In this document: positions 22,846 through 30,718 of the stretch, piece after piece
Layout: the number at the start of each line of letters is the position of its first letter
How positions within the stretch are numbered: position 1 is the stretch's first letter
NCBI GenBank assembly: GCA_029261855.1
Contig: JAJDAN010000048.1
Coordinates: forward strand, 1 to 64,000
Length of the DNA stretch: 64,000 bases
Reading direction: 5' to 3'
Source: Deltaproteobacteria bacterium
Lineage (GTDB): Bacteria; Myxococcota_A; UBA9160; UBA4427
Position numbers and translations under genes: made by a program
Notes under the pieces: model-generated
What the model saw: the letters and a program-made list of their open reading frames with translations, nothing else
Database searches by the model: none
Told to the model about the DNA's origin: nothing

Positions 22846-23808
22846 TCAGCGACCGCCCAGCTTGCGCCGGATCTCCTCCTCCATGCTGCGGACCGCCGGC
22901 CCTGCGTGCTGATCCTTGAGCGTCTGAAGTCGGGGGTGACCCGCCTGACTCTCGGCGTCCCATTCATCCGCGAAGCGGCCCGATTCGATGTCGTCCGCCA
23001 GTGCTCGCATGCGGGCAGCGACATCGAGATGATCGAACGAACCGCGTCGCGACAGCTGGCCGTACTGGCTGGTGGGTGAGTGAAGCTCCAGCTGTTCGAC
23101 GAAGCCTACCTCGCGCAACAGTCGGTAGTTCCGCTCGACCTCGCCCGACAGATACAGTTCGGTCATGATCGCCTCCATCGGGATGCCGTGAGACAACATG
23201 GTGATCACGAAGGCCTGATTGACGTGGGTGAGGGCGGGCGACAGCAGCTGCTCCACCGACAGGTCGAGAAGGGCTTCCTGCTTCGGTGTCAGCTCGATGC
23301 CTCCCCGCGCGAGGCCGCCGATGGCCCTCGCGATCGCCAGCAGTCGCGGCCAGGCGGTGTCCGTCGCGTCGTGGTGCACGCCGACGGCCGTGATGTAGCC
23401 GACTCCTTCTTCGTAACAGCGGCGCACCTCCGGGCCGAGCATGCGAGGCGCGATCATGCCGACGTCCCCTTGCGGGGTGAAGCGGTCGAAGGCGAGGGTG
23501 TAGCCGCTGGCGACGATGCTGAGGGTATGTGGGCTCGGCGTCAGGGGCAGTCCCGGGATCGCATCGTCCGGGACCAGCACGCACAAGATGTCGGCATCGC
23601 CGGCGGCCTCGATCTCCTCCACCGCGAAACCGTCTTCCTCGGCGCGTCTTCGCGTGTGGTCCGCGCGCACGCAGACGCGCACCGCGACGCCGGAGTCCCG
23701 CAGGTTCAGCGCCCAGGAGCGGCCCTGGTTGCCGTACCCGACCACGACGACGCGTTGCCCGTCGAGGTTTCCAGGGTCGGCATCGTCGTCGTAGAAGATC
23801 CGCGTCAC
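22846..23808 (-). CDS. ketol-acid reductoisomerase-like protein
   Basis: The 320-residue protein has a Rossmann domain (VVVVGYGNQGRSWALNL near residue 22) and a helical domain recalling ketol-acid reductoisomerase (KARI, IlvC). Family features kept are MIAPRMLGPEVRRCYEEG near 125, DLSVEQLL near 185 (the Asp and Glu metal ligands of KARI DLFGEQ), MEAIMTELYLSGEVERNY near 215, and SPTSQYGQLSRRG near 248 (KARI SNTAEYG). The KARI Lys in APKGPG is Arg here. No ilvB, ilvN, leuA or ilvD gene is nearby, so branched-chain amino acid synthesis is not implied and a diverged reductase is more likely. The GTG start follows GGAG; a TTG six codons earlier is an alternative. Confidence 0.82.
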   Translation of the reverse strand: MTRIFYDDDADPGNLDGQRVVVVGYGNQGRSWALNLRDSGVAVRVCVRADHTRRRAEEDGFAVEEIEAAGDADILCVLVPDDAIPGLPLTPSPHTLSIVASGYTLAFDRFTPQGDVGMIAPRMLGPEVRRCYEEGVGYITAVGVHHDATDTAWPRLLAIARAIGGLARGGIELTPKQEALLDLSVEQLLSPALTHVNQAFVITMLSHGIPMEAIMTELYLSGEVERNYRLLREVGFVEQLELHSPTSQYGQLSRRGSFDHLDVAARMRALADDIESGRFADEWDAESQAGHPRLQTLKDQHAGPAVRSMEEEIRRKLGGR

Positions 23809-23849
23809 GCAAGCTCCGTTGTGCAAGGTCCGTCCTGCAAGGTCTGTCC
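23808..23849 (-). repeat. 14-bp tandem repeats covering the KARI-like ribosome binding site
   Basis: Read on the minus strand, GGACAGACCTTGCA and GGACGGACCTTGCA stand in tandem (23849-23822) and a third, degenerate unit CAACGGAGCTTGCG (23821-23808) contains the Shine-Dalgarno GGAG and the first base of the GTG start. Changes in copy number would alter the leader without touching the coding frame. Confidence 0.7.
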
Positions 23850-24118
23850 TGAAAAGCTTCCGGCGGCACGCCCGGCCGCGTCAACGTCGTCCGAAGTAAC
23901 ACAGTTCCCCTGGGGCTGCCGTGACGCCTCTCGCGCAGGGCCGCGATGGCGCTCGCACCGGGGTGTGTCTAGGCTCTCGGAACCCCCCGTCGCGTCGCCG
24001 CTCCAACAGGATCCATCCGGCTCTGGCCGCTCTTCCGCTCTGTGTTCCAGCTCGTCGTCGACGAGGGTTTCCGTCGTTCCGGCCCAACTGGCCCGGGACG
24101 CGCGCAGGAGCTCTCCCC
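23809..24118. other. 310-bp divergent intergenic region
   Basis: The gap between the KARI-like gene (minus) and the YbaK-like gene (plus) holds the 14-bp tandem repeats at its left end and AGGAG before the YbaK start at its right end. The remainder is GC-rich, contains an open frame continuous with the YbaK gene but without a ribosome binding site, and shows no recognised RNA or convincing promoter pair. Both genes should have promoters here. Confidence 0.5.
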
Positions 24119-24529
24119 ATGGCGATCGCATCCCGTCTCAAGTGGTTCCTCGACGTCAACCAGGCCCGTTACGATGTCGCGCCCGGTGCGGTCCCCGATG
24201 CATCCCAGGTCGTGTCGGACCTCTATCACGACGCCCGCGGCTACCTCATGGTGGTGCACGCGGCGACGCGCAAGGTCGGACTGGCAGACCTCCGCGAGCG
24301 GACCGGACGCTCGCTCCACCCGGCGCGAGAACGCGAGCTGCGGGACATCTTCTTCGATTGCCAGAAGGGGGCGATCCCCGCTCTCGGTCCCGCCTACGGC
24401 GTTCCGACGATCGTGGACGCCGACCTGCACATCGGGTCGGACGTCTACTTCCGGGGCGGCGATGCCCAGGACTGGATCCACATGCGCGGTGCCGACCTGA
24501 TGAACCTGGTGGCGGGCGAGCCCTCCTAG
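24119..24529 (+). CDS. YbaK/ProX-type aminoacyl-tRNA deacylase domain protein
   Basis: The 136-residue protein resembles the YbaK/EbsC editing domain: LKWFLDVNQARYDVAP at the start, YLMVVHAATRKVGLADL near residue 45 (the strand carrying the conserved lysine region), GAIPALGPAYGVPTIVDADL near 83 (the GGxxPxG-like loop) and a terminal WIHMRGADLMNLV. These domains hydrolyse mischarged aminoacyl-tRNA such as Ala- or Cys-tRNA(Pro). The ATG at 24119 follows AGGAG; the frame is open further upstream but without a signal. The protein is slightly short for the family (about 150-160). The TAG stop falls inside the AGCTAG end of repeat copy C. Confidence 0.78.
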   Translation: MAIASRLKWFLDVNQARYDVAPGAVPDASQVVSDLYHDARGYLMVVHAATRKVGLADLRERTGRSLHPARERELRDIFFDCQKGAIPALGPAYGVPTIVDADLHIGSDVYFRGGDAQDWIHMRGADLMNLVAGEPS

Positions 24530-24592
24530 CTGCGGTCAGCGATCTTTGCGTCGTCGCGTCCCAAGACTGCGTCTTGGGTCACGCTCCTAGCT
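24526..24592. repeat. palindromic repeat copy C, bounded by AGCTAG
   Basis: In reverse orientation this 67-bp element matches copy B: AGCTAG, then GAGCGTGA, the palindrome CCCAAGAC-N3-GTCTTGGG (24560-24578), CGACGCAAAGATCGCTGACCGC, and AGCTAG. Its left end contains the TAG stop of the YbaK-like gene (24527-24529). Confidence 0.82.
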
Positions 24593-24635
24593 CTGATCCG
24601 TCATGCACGACGCAAAGGTCGGCGGATCAGGGCTA
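24527..24635. terminator. large imperfect inverted repeat between convergent genes
   Basis: The YbaK-like gene (plus) and the alpha/beta hydrolase (minus) both end with TAGC followed within about 20 bases by TTTGCGTCGT; the two copies face each other across the CCCAAGAC palindrome. The whole 109-base gap could fold into a branched hairpin and act as a bidirectional terminator. It lacks the long T tract of a classical intrinsic terminator. Confidence 0.6.
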
Positions 24636-25565
24636 GGCGGCGAGTGACTCGCTGCTGGTGAGGAAGCGCCCGATCCTCTCGTGCGCGTCGACCAGGATGC
24701 CGAGGTGGTTGCGGCCCGGGACGATCTCCCAGGTGCTGCTCGTCTGGACGCCGGCGGCCAGAGGCCCGTAGGCGACGACGCGATCGGGCGCGAAGAGTTC
24801 GTCGCCGTCGCCGATCCACAGACCGAAGGGCCGATCGAGCGATGCGAACTGGTCGCGCGGAGCTCGCGGCGTGAGTCCGTTGGCGAAGTGGACCGTGTTC
24901 GACGCGACCATGCTCGGGTCGTTCTCGAGCACCTCGGGCGGGTAGCGGAAGCGCACCGCGGGATAGTGCCCCATCGCGAAGCCACCGGTCATGCCGTTGA
25001 GGACGAAGGGCGCGAGTCGTACGTCGACGAAGGCCGGGCGGTCGTCGTCCGCGCTCTCGGTCCTGGAGCGCTCGGTCTTGGACCGAAACCCGAGCTGCGG
25101 AGAAAGGAAGACGTAACCGTCGACCGGCAGGCGCTGCTTCCAGCTGGCGTAGTTGAGGCTCAAGCCGGCGCCCGACGAATGGCCCCCGACGAAGACGGGC
25201 AGGCCGGGGTGGGCCTCGCGGGCTCGGGCGACGAACGCCCGGACGTCGTGCCACAGCTGCTCGGGGGAGGGCGCGTCTCCGCGCGGCCCGCTGGAGTGGC
25301 CGTGGCCGCGCAGGTCCGGGGTCCACGCCGCGATGTCGAAATCGGTCTGCAGACCCCGGCCCACGAGGGGATAGCCCGCGCCCGAATGCGCGCCTCCGCC
25401 GTGATGGAAGATCAGGACCGCGGCAGGCGTCTGGGGTTCGTAGCGCCGGTAGGCCAGGGCGACCCCGTCGCTGGCCGCCAGCGTCTCGATCGGCGCCGCC
25501 TCGGCGGTGTCGGCTGCGGCGAGCTCTGCGAACGAGAAAGGTTCGCGGGCGCGATCCGCCGTCAC
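24633..25565 (-). CDS. alpha/beta hydrolase
   Basis: The 310-residue protein has the alpha/beta hydrolase core: an oxyanion strand VLIFHHGGGAHSGAGYPL near residue 52, TPDLRGHGHSSGPRGD near 82, the nucleophile elbow PVFVGGHSSGAGLSLNYAS near 125 with Ser in GHSSG, an acidic residue in LWIGDGDELFAPDRVV near 250 and the His in VPGRNHLGILVD near 285. It is of the lysophospholipase/monoacylglycerol-lipase style and has no signal peptide. The start is GTG overlapping the stop of the upstream HtrA-type gene (GTGA), so the two are probably one operon. The stop lies at the edge of the repeat-rich terminator. The natural ester or amide substrate is unknown. Confidence 0.92.
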   Translation of the reverse strand: MTADRAREPFSFAELAAADTAEAAPIETLAASDGVALAYRRYEPQTPAAVLIFHHGGGAHSGAGYPLVGRGLQTDFDIAAWTPDLRGHGHSSGPRGDAPSPEQLWHDVRAFVARAREAHPGLPVFVGGHSSGAGLSLNYASWKQRLPVDGYVFLSPQLGFRSKTERSRTESADDDRPAFVDVRLAPFVLNGMTGGFAMGHYPAVRFRYPPEVLENDPSMVASNTVHFANGLTPRAPRDQFASLDRPFGLWIGDGDELFAPDRVVAYGPLAAGVQTSSTWEIVPGRNHLGILVDAHERIGRFLTSSESLAA

Positions 25566-26647
25566 TCGATCTCCTGCAGGCGCATGTTCTTCTCGAACTG
25601 CTTTCCGCCGCGCACGTAGCGGACACGGATGGTCTCGCCCGGTTGGCGACCATCGAGCGCCTGGTACAGATCGTCGAAGGTGCGGATGTTGTCATCGCCG
25701 ATCCCGATGATGACGTCGTACGACGTCACCGTTCCGCGCGGGTCCACGGTCATGGACAGCAGCCCGGCCTGGGCGGCAGGGCTGTCCGGATACACCTCGC
25801 GAACGATCACGCCTTCGATGTTCCAGCGGCGGGCGTACATGTCCGGGAGGATCCGCACCCCGAGGCCGGCTCGGCGCACCTTCCCGAACTCGATGAGTTG
25901 CGGGACGATGCGCTCGATGGTGTCGATCGGGACCGCGAATCCGATGCCGGCGCTTTGACCCGAACGGCTCACGATCTGCGTGTTGACGCCAACCATGCGT
26001 CCCTTCGAATCGAGCAGCGGCCCGCCCGAATTGCCGGGGTTGATCGAGGCGTCGGTCTGGATGACGTCTTCGATGGTCGTTCCCGCGATGGACTGGATCT
26101 CCCGACCGAGAGCGCTGATCACCCCGACGGTCAGCGTGTGGTCGAGACCGAAGGGATTGCCGATGGCGAGCACTTCCTGGCCGACCACCAGGTTGGCCGA
26201 ACGACCACGTGTGACCGGCGCCAGACGTGCGGGGTTCACATCGAGCTTGAGGACCGCCAGGTCTTTGTTGGCGTCCCAGCCCACCACCTGTGCGGGATGG
26301 ACCGAGCCATCCTTCAGCGTGACGGAGAAAGCGTTCCCGGCCTGGATTACGTGGAAGTTGGTCAGGACATGGCCCTGATCGTCCCAGACGACGCCCGACC
26401 CCGTGTTCTGTGGAACCTTCGTGGCGTTGAAGGTGCGCACGCTGCGCTGGACGCGTTCGTTCGTGACGAACACCACCGAGTCGGCCGCCTTGCGGAAGAC
26501 CTCGATGGTGTTGCGTTCGTGGCCCAGCACGTAGTCCGGGATGGGGGGGTAATCGGCGGCTGACGCCGCAGGCGCAGACGCGATCATCGCCCCCTGCATC
26601 GCCATCGCCGCAATCCACACGAGCTTGCCGGTTGTCGTCGGGAACAT
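25562..26647 (-). CDS. HtrA/DegP-type periplasmic serine protease with one PDZ domain
   Basis: The 361-residue precursor has a signal peptide (hydrophobic stretch to about residue 30, ASAPAASAADY). The trypsin-like domain has the full triad: His99 in LTNFHVIQ, Asp129 in DANKDLAVLKL and Ser207 in NPGNSGGPLL. A single PDZ domain follows at about 255-355 (VYPDSPAAQAGLLS, VIIGIGDDNIRTFDDLYQAL). One PDZ domain and this length fit the DegS/HtrA-like class that degrades or senses misfolded envelope proteins. It heads a two-gene operon with the alpha/beta hydrolase and is divergent, across 121 bases, from the sigma-factor fusion gene, a suggestive neighbour for an envelope-stress protease. Confidence 0.95.
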   Translation of the reverse strand: MFPTTTGKLVWIAAMAMQGAMIASAPAASAADYPPIPDYVLGHERNTIEVFRKAADSVVFVTNERVQRSVRTFNATKVPQNTGSGVVWDDQGHVLTNFHVIQAGNAFSVTLKDGSVHPAQVVGWDANKDLAVLKLDVNPARLAPVTRGRSANLVVGQEVLAIGNPFGLDHTLTVGVISALGREIQSIAGTTIEDVIQTDASINPGNSGGPLLDSKGRMVGVNTQIVSRSGQSAGIGFAVPIDTIERIVPQLIEFGKVRRAGLGVRILPDMYARRWNIEGVIVREVYPDSPAAQAGLLSMTVDPRGTVTSYDVIIGIGDDNIRTFDDLYQALDGRQPGETIRVRYVRGGKQFEKNMRLQEIE

Positions 26648-26768
26648 CGGGCGAGGAGTCTAGTCGACCGGCTCCGGGGTGGGAGCCCGGCCCATCAGAT
26701 CGTGTGCGCCGCCTCCGGCCGCCTGCGGCAAGAAAGGCCTCTCGTCGCGGTAACCTTCAGGGCTCGAG

Positions 26769-28931
26769 GTGGGTCTTCTTCGTGTGAGCAGCCGAGACGA
26801 CACAACTGGCCAGTCCTCCGCAGTCGCAGACTGGGTCGAAGCCGCGATCGCCGGCGACGCCGCCGCCTTCGATGCCCTGGTTCGTCGCTTCCAGGACATG
26901 GCCGTGGGGACCGCCTACGGCTGGCTCCGCGACCTGGAACAGGCGGAGGACGCCGCCCAGGAGGCCTTCATCGAGGTTCATCGGAACCTGGATCGCATCG
27001 TCGACACGGCGGCGTTTCCCGGATTCCTGCGTCGGGTCGTTCTCAAACACTGCGATCGGCGAACCCGGGGTGCGGCCCGACGCTTCGTGCCAGCGGAGGC
27101 GGACATTCCCGACGCGCGAAACGATGCTGCGGCGTCGCTCGTCGAACGCGAAGACCAGGTGCGCGTTCGGGCCGCCCTCGAGGGGCTGCCCCGAGACGAA
27201 CGTCTGGCGGTGTCGCTCCACTATCTCGGGGGCCTGACCCAGGTCGAGGTGGCGGACTGGCTCGAGCTGCCGCTCTCGACCGTCAAGAAGCGGCTTCACA
27301 CCGCACGCGGAAGGATCCGCGTTGCCATGGAGACCCTCGTGGACCAGACATTCGAATCGATGCGACCGTCGCGAGACCAGGTGTTCTCGGACACGATCCG
27401 GCTCTTTCTCGCGATTCGCGAAGGCGATCTCGAGAGCGTCACCTCCCTGCTCGAGCGCGATCCCGCGCTCTGTGAGGTGGACGAGCGTTGGTCGGAAGAG
27501 CTGACCCGACTGCACGGTCTGCCCGCGGTGAACGGCGGCACGCCCCTCGTTCGCGCCGCCGAGCGCGACCAGGTGGAGATGATCGACCTGCTGCTCGCGC
27601 ACGGCGCACAGGTCGATCGTTGTTGTCCCTGCGCCGGGGCAGAGAGTCCCCTGTGGGCCGCGGTTGCGAGCGGCAAGCGTCGCGCGGCGGAGCGGCTGCT
27701 CGCCGCGGGAGCCGATCCCGACGCCGCGAGCTTCGGTGGCCACGCGCCGCTCCACGTGGCCGCGTTGCGCGGCTTCGATGACATCGTCGAGCTGCTGTGC
27801 GAAGCGGGGGCGGACGGCGACCGCCGGGATCTCCACGGCCGCACGCCCGGGGACTGGGCGCGGCTCAAGGGGCGGAAGGCGATCGCCGAGCGATTGGACG
27901 AGCGCTTTCCCGGGTCGGCGCCCCAGGGAGACGAGCAACCCGTGCATCCCCGCAATGCACGCCGGACAGGGCTCGGCACCGGGATCAAGGCGCTCGACCT
28001 GTTCGCGCCCTTCGAGCCAGGCTCCCTGGTGTACACACGCTACGACGCTGGTATGGGGGCGATCGTGCTGCTGGCGGAGCTTTCCAGTCGCTGGTCGCAC
28101 GCCCAGCGCGGCGCGGGTGCGGCGGTCGTCTGGGTGGGTTGGGAGCGACAGCCGAGCGACCTCGCCGAGATGCAGCACGCCTTCGCGGAGCTCGATCTCG
28201 ACGGACCGGTGCGGTTGGTCTGGAGCCCTGCTGCAGAAGACGAAGACGCGCGTCGCCAGACGCTGGCGCGCGCGGTGCGCACGGCGAACGGGCTCGCGGC
28301 GGACGACGGCGTCGACCCGTTGCTGGTCGTGTTCGCGCAGCCCGGACGCTGGGGCGAGATCGAGGCGGCACTTCCGCTGCTCGGCAACCGTTCCGGGAGC
28401 GCGACGCTCACCACCCTCGTAGCGGAGCGCTACGGCGACCCCGCTGCCGACGATCGTCCGCTCCCGTCTCCCTTCGACGCGCGGATCTGCTTCGACCCGA
28501 AGCTGGCTGCGCTGGGGCACTTCCCGGCGATCCACCCCTTCCGCACCGCTTCCAGGCCGGGCTGCCTGGCGGAGCCGCTCGCGAGCCGGCACGAGCAGAT
28601 CGCGAAGGGTGCTTGCGCGCTGCTGGCCGAACACCGTCGTCTGGTCCCGGATTGCGGTGACGGGGACCCCGACGAGTTGAGCGACGAAGAGCAGCGAACC
28701 GTCGCCCGGGCGAGGCGTCTCCAGGCCTTCCTCACCCAGCCGTTCCAGGTTGCCGAGAGCTTCACCAGTCGCATCGGTCGCGGGCTGTTCGTCGAGGAGA
28801 CGCTGGCCGACGTCGAGGCGATCCTCGGCGGAGCCCTCGACGACGTCGACCTCGGTCGGGTGCCGTACCGCGGCGGGCTGCGGGACATCCTTGCAGACGC
28901 GTGTCAGGACGCGGTGCAGACCCCGCGGTAG
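26769..28931 (+). CDS. ECF sigma factor - ankyrin - F1-ATPase beta-like pseudo-ATPase fusion
   Basis: The 720-residue protein joins three parts. Residues about 22-100 are an ECF sigma-2 region (AEDAAQEAFIEVHRNLDRI) and about 130-190 a sigma-4 region (LTQVEVADWLELPLSTVKKR). Residues about 206-380 are ankyrin repeats (GGTPLVRAAERDQVEMIDLL, GHAPLHVAALRGFDDIVELL). Residues about 400-712 follow the F1-ATPase beta subunit: TGIKALDLFAPFEPG near 404, LAALGHFPAIHPFRTASR near 579 and DELSDEEQRTVARARRLQAF followed by LTQPFQVAESFT near 635-666. The beta P-loop GGAGVGKT is replaced by RYDAGMGA at 424-431 and the Walker B strand is altered, so ATP hydrolysis is unlikely. The GTG start is weakly supported; a GTG five codons on is possible. 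It presumably reprogrammes RNA polymerase under control of the C-terminal parts. Confidence 0.9.
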   Translation: MGLLRVSSRDDTTGQSSAVADWVEAAIAGDAAAFDALVRRFQDMAVGTAYGWLRDLEQAEDAAQEAFIEVHRNLDRIVDTAAFPGFLRRVVLKHCDRRTRGAARRFVPAEADIPDARNDAAASLVEREDQVRVRAALEGLPRDERLAVSLHYLGGLTQVEVADWLELPLSTVKKRLHTARGRIRVAMETLVDQTFESMRPSRDQVFSDTIRLFLAIREGDLESVTSLLERDPALCEVDERWSEELTRLHGLPAVNGGTPLVRAAERDQVEMIDLLLAHGAQVDRCCPCAGAESPLWAAVASGKRRAAERLLAAGADPDAASFGGHAPLHVAALRGFDDIVELLCEAGADGDRRDLHGRTPGDWARLKGRKAIAERLDERFPGSAPQGDEQPVHPRNARRTGLGTGIKALDLFAPFEPGSLVYTRYDAGMGAIVLLAELSSRWSHAQRGAGAAVVWVGWERQPSDLAEMQHAFAELDLDGPVRLVWSPAAEDEDARRQTLARAVRTANGLAADDGVDPLLVVFAQPGRWGEIEAALPLLGNRSGSATLTTLVAERYGDPAADDRPLPSPFDARICFDPKLAALGHFPAIHPFRTASRPGCLAEPLASRHEQIAKGACALLAEHRRLVPDCGDGDPDELSDEEQRTVARARRLQAFLTQPFQVAESFTSRIGRGLFVEETLADVEAILGGALDDVDLGRVPYRGGLRDILADACQDAVQTPR

Positions 28932-29542
28932 TGGACCCAGGCTTCTCGCAACCAGTCGTCTAGACGATCCCGGCGATCGTCGATCTGGGACACATGGCCG
29001 TGCACGGCTGCCGCGAACAGCGTGATCGGCCAGCTCCCGTTCGCGAGGGCGGACGGCCCGTCGCGCAGCCGTGTCCAGATCGGCGAGGTCGTCGCCTCGC
29101 GCCGATGCGCCATGAAGTAGGCGGTGATGCGCACTTCGCGCCCCCGGCGCTCGTAGGCGTAGTGGACGGGAATGCGCCCTTCGGTGGTGTCGAGAACGCC
29201 GGCTTCCACGTCGTCCGGCTCGTTGCGGCCGGGCAGCGCCATGGCGGGCTGCAGCAGCAGGTTCGGCAGGCCCTGTGTGCGGACGATGGAGACTGCGATT
29301 CCACCGGGTCGCTCGCTCGTACCGGACCAGCTTGCCGTGAGCCGGCCACGGTCGAGGTTCGTCGCTCGCGGGCCCTCGGTGTGAAGCACCAGCGGCGGAT
29401 CGAACGCGTTGGCATCGAGGAACTGCTCGGGCTGCGCGCACTCGTCGCGCGGAGCCCGCGTGCGGGCATAGAAGGTCCCGCCGAGAGCCAGCACCAGCAG
29501 CACGATCAAGGGCATCGCCCAGGCAGACGAGAACCGGGTCAA
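28904..29542 (-). CDS. membrane-anchored exosortase-associated protein (EpsI-like position)
   Basis: The 212-residue protein has one N-terminal membrane segment (MPLIVLLVLALGGTFYA) and a periplasmic domain with VSIVRTQGLPNLLLQPAMAL, RIPVHYAYERRGREVRITAY and ITLFAAAVHGHVSQIDD. It is coupled to the exosortase gene by a TTGA overlap and stands where EpsI (DUF3485) proteins usually stand in exosortase loci; the sequence itself is not a clear EpsI match. An ATG ten codons into the frame is an alternative start. Its 3' end overlaps the end of the convergent sigma-fusion gene by 28 bases. A role in processing or exporting exosortase substrates or polysaccharide is inferred from location only. Confidence 0.75.
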   Translation of the reverse strand: MTRFSSAWAMPLIVLLVLALGGTFYARTRAPRDECAQPEQFLDANAFDPPLVLHTEGPRATNLDRGRLTASWSGTSERPGGIAVSIVRTQGLPNLLLQPAMALPGRNEPDDVEAGVLDTTEGRIPVHYAYERRGREVRITAYFMAHRREATTSPIWTRLRDGPSALANGSWPITLFAAAVHGHVSQIDDRRDRLDDWLREAWVHYRGVCTAS

Positions 29543-30558
29543 AGCAACGCCCGCGCCAGCGGTGGCCGGTCCGCCACGAAGATCATCACGAGCAGCACGC
29601 CGAAGAAGGTCATGACCCCCGAGCCGGCATGCGCGGAGGTGTCGAGCAGGCTCGGATCGAGATACAGCGCGATCAACACGAGCAGGACGACGCGCACGGT
29701 GTTGGCAACGAAGGCCAGCGGAATCGCCGACAGGTAGACGATCCAGCGACGTCGCGGTGACGGACACAGGGTGCCCAGCAGCACGCTCATCGCCACCGCG
29801 GAGTACAGGGTCGCGAATCCGCTGCACGAGTTCGCGACCAGAAAGGTGGCGTCCGGGAGTTCGAGTAGCGAATGCTCGACGAGGGTCGGTACGCCGATTG
29901 CCGTCAGGATCGGGCCGACGGCATCGGCCGTTGCAGTGCGCAGGTACATCTGGCTCGCGAAAGAGTTCGGCAGCGGAACCATGAAGACGCCGAGGCAGAG
30001 CGGGAGTGCCAGGGCCCGTGCGCGGACCGGGCCGAGCAGGAGCAGGGCGAAGCCCGGCAGGCAGGTGACGATGCCGATCGCGGACAGGGTGCGCGTCTGG
30101 AGCACGCCGTCGACGACCATCATCAGCAAGCCGGGGACGACGAATGCGAAGCCCCATGCAGTGGGCTCGTCGGCGCACGGCTTCATGCGGCGCAGGATGT
30201 TGCGTCCGAGCAGGATCATGAGCACGGGAATCAGGAGCCCGTGCGTGTTGTGCCAGACGCTCCCGGTCCACTCGGCGTACATCCACGCGAAGGTGGGGGC
30301 CGCCGTCGCCGCGAAGAGTGCCCCGCAGAGCCAGACCGGGACAGGTACCTGCCATCCCGCCGACCGGGCTTCGGCGCCCGGCTTCCGCGATAGCCGCCAC
30401 CACAAGAACAGCGCGCCCGCGATGAATCCGGCGGCGAGGGAGGGTCCGCGTGCTGCCGGTGTGAGCGGTCCCTCGGAAACGAGGACTGCCACGAGCAGCA
30501 TCAGCGCCCAGTCTCTGGCGGCAGGGCGGCGAAGTTGGGTGCGACGAGGCTGTGACAT
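29539..30558 (-). CDS. exosortase (XrtA-like) transmembrane cysteine peptidase
   Basis: The 339-residue protein has about eight membrane segments and the exosortase active-site set in order: Cys near 245 in VANSCSGFATLYSAV, Arg near 287 in FVANTVRVVLLV and His near 310 in DTSAHAGSGVMTFFG. Exosortases cleave C-terminal PEP-CTERM-type signals of exported proteins, usually together with exopolysaccharide production. The start is uncertain: ATG at 30558 gives a normal N-terminus, while ATG at 30618 or GTG at 30630 would add about 20 residues encoded by GAGATG-type short repeats. It is followed by a coupled partner gene and preceded by DUF4105 and DUF3015 genes on the same strand. No PEP-CTERM protein was found in the window. 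Confidence 0.92.
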   Translation of the reverse strand: MSQPRRTQLRRPAARDWALMLLVAVLVSEGPLTPAARGPSLAAGFIAGALFLWWRLSRKPGAEARSAGWQVPVPVWLCGALFAATAAPTFAWMYAEWTGSVWHNTHGLLIPVLMILLGRNILRRMKPCADEPTAWGFAFVVPGLLMMVVDGVLQTRTLSAIGIVTCLPGFALLLLGPVRARALALPLCLGVFMVPLPNSFASQMYLRTATADAVGPILTAIGVPTLVEHSLLELPDATFLVANSCSGFATLYSAVAMSVLLGTLCPSPRRRWIVYLSAIPLAFVANTVRVVLLVLIALYLDPSLLDTSAHAGSGVMTFFGVLLVMIFVADRPPLARALL

Positions 30559-30718
30559 GAGGTGCGAGATGGAGTGCGAGATGCGAGATGGGACGGCTGG
30601 GGAGGCGCCGCCAAACATCGCACAACCCACCGCCTGCGTAACTCCCTGAAAGGCTCCTCTTTCTCAGGCGGCAGAACGGCGCGTCGGGTTGAGGGGAGGC
30701 GCAGGGGCGACGCGAAGC

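Noticed and set aside
22846-23808. The biosynthetic ilvC gene
   Set aside because: A key catalytic Lys position is Arg and no other branched-chain amino acid gene is adjacent; the assignment is kept at the KARI-like level.
26769-28931. A working ATP synthase beta subunit
   Set aside because: The P-loop lysine and threonine are absent, the Walker B strand is altered, the N-terminal barrel of F1 beta is missing and no other atp gene is nearby.
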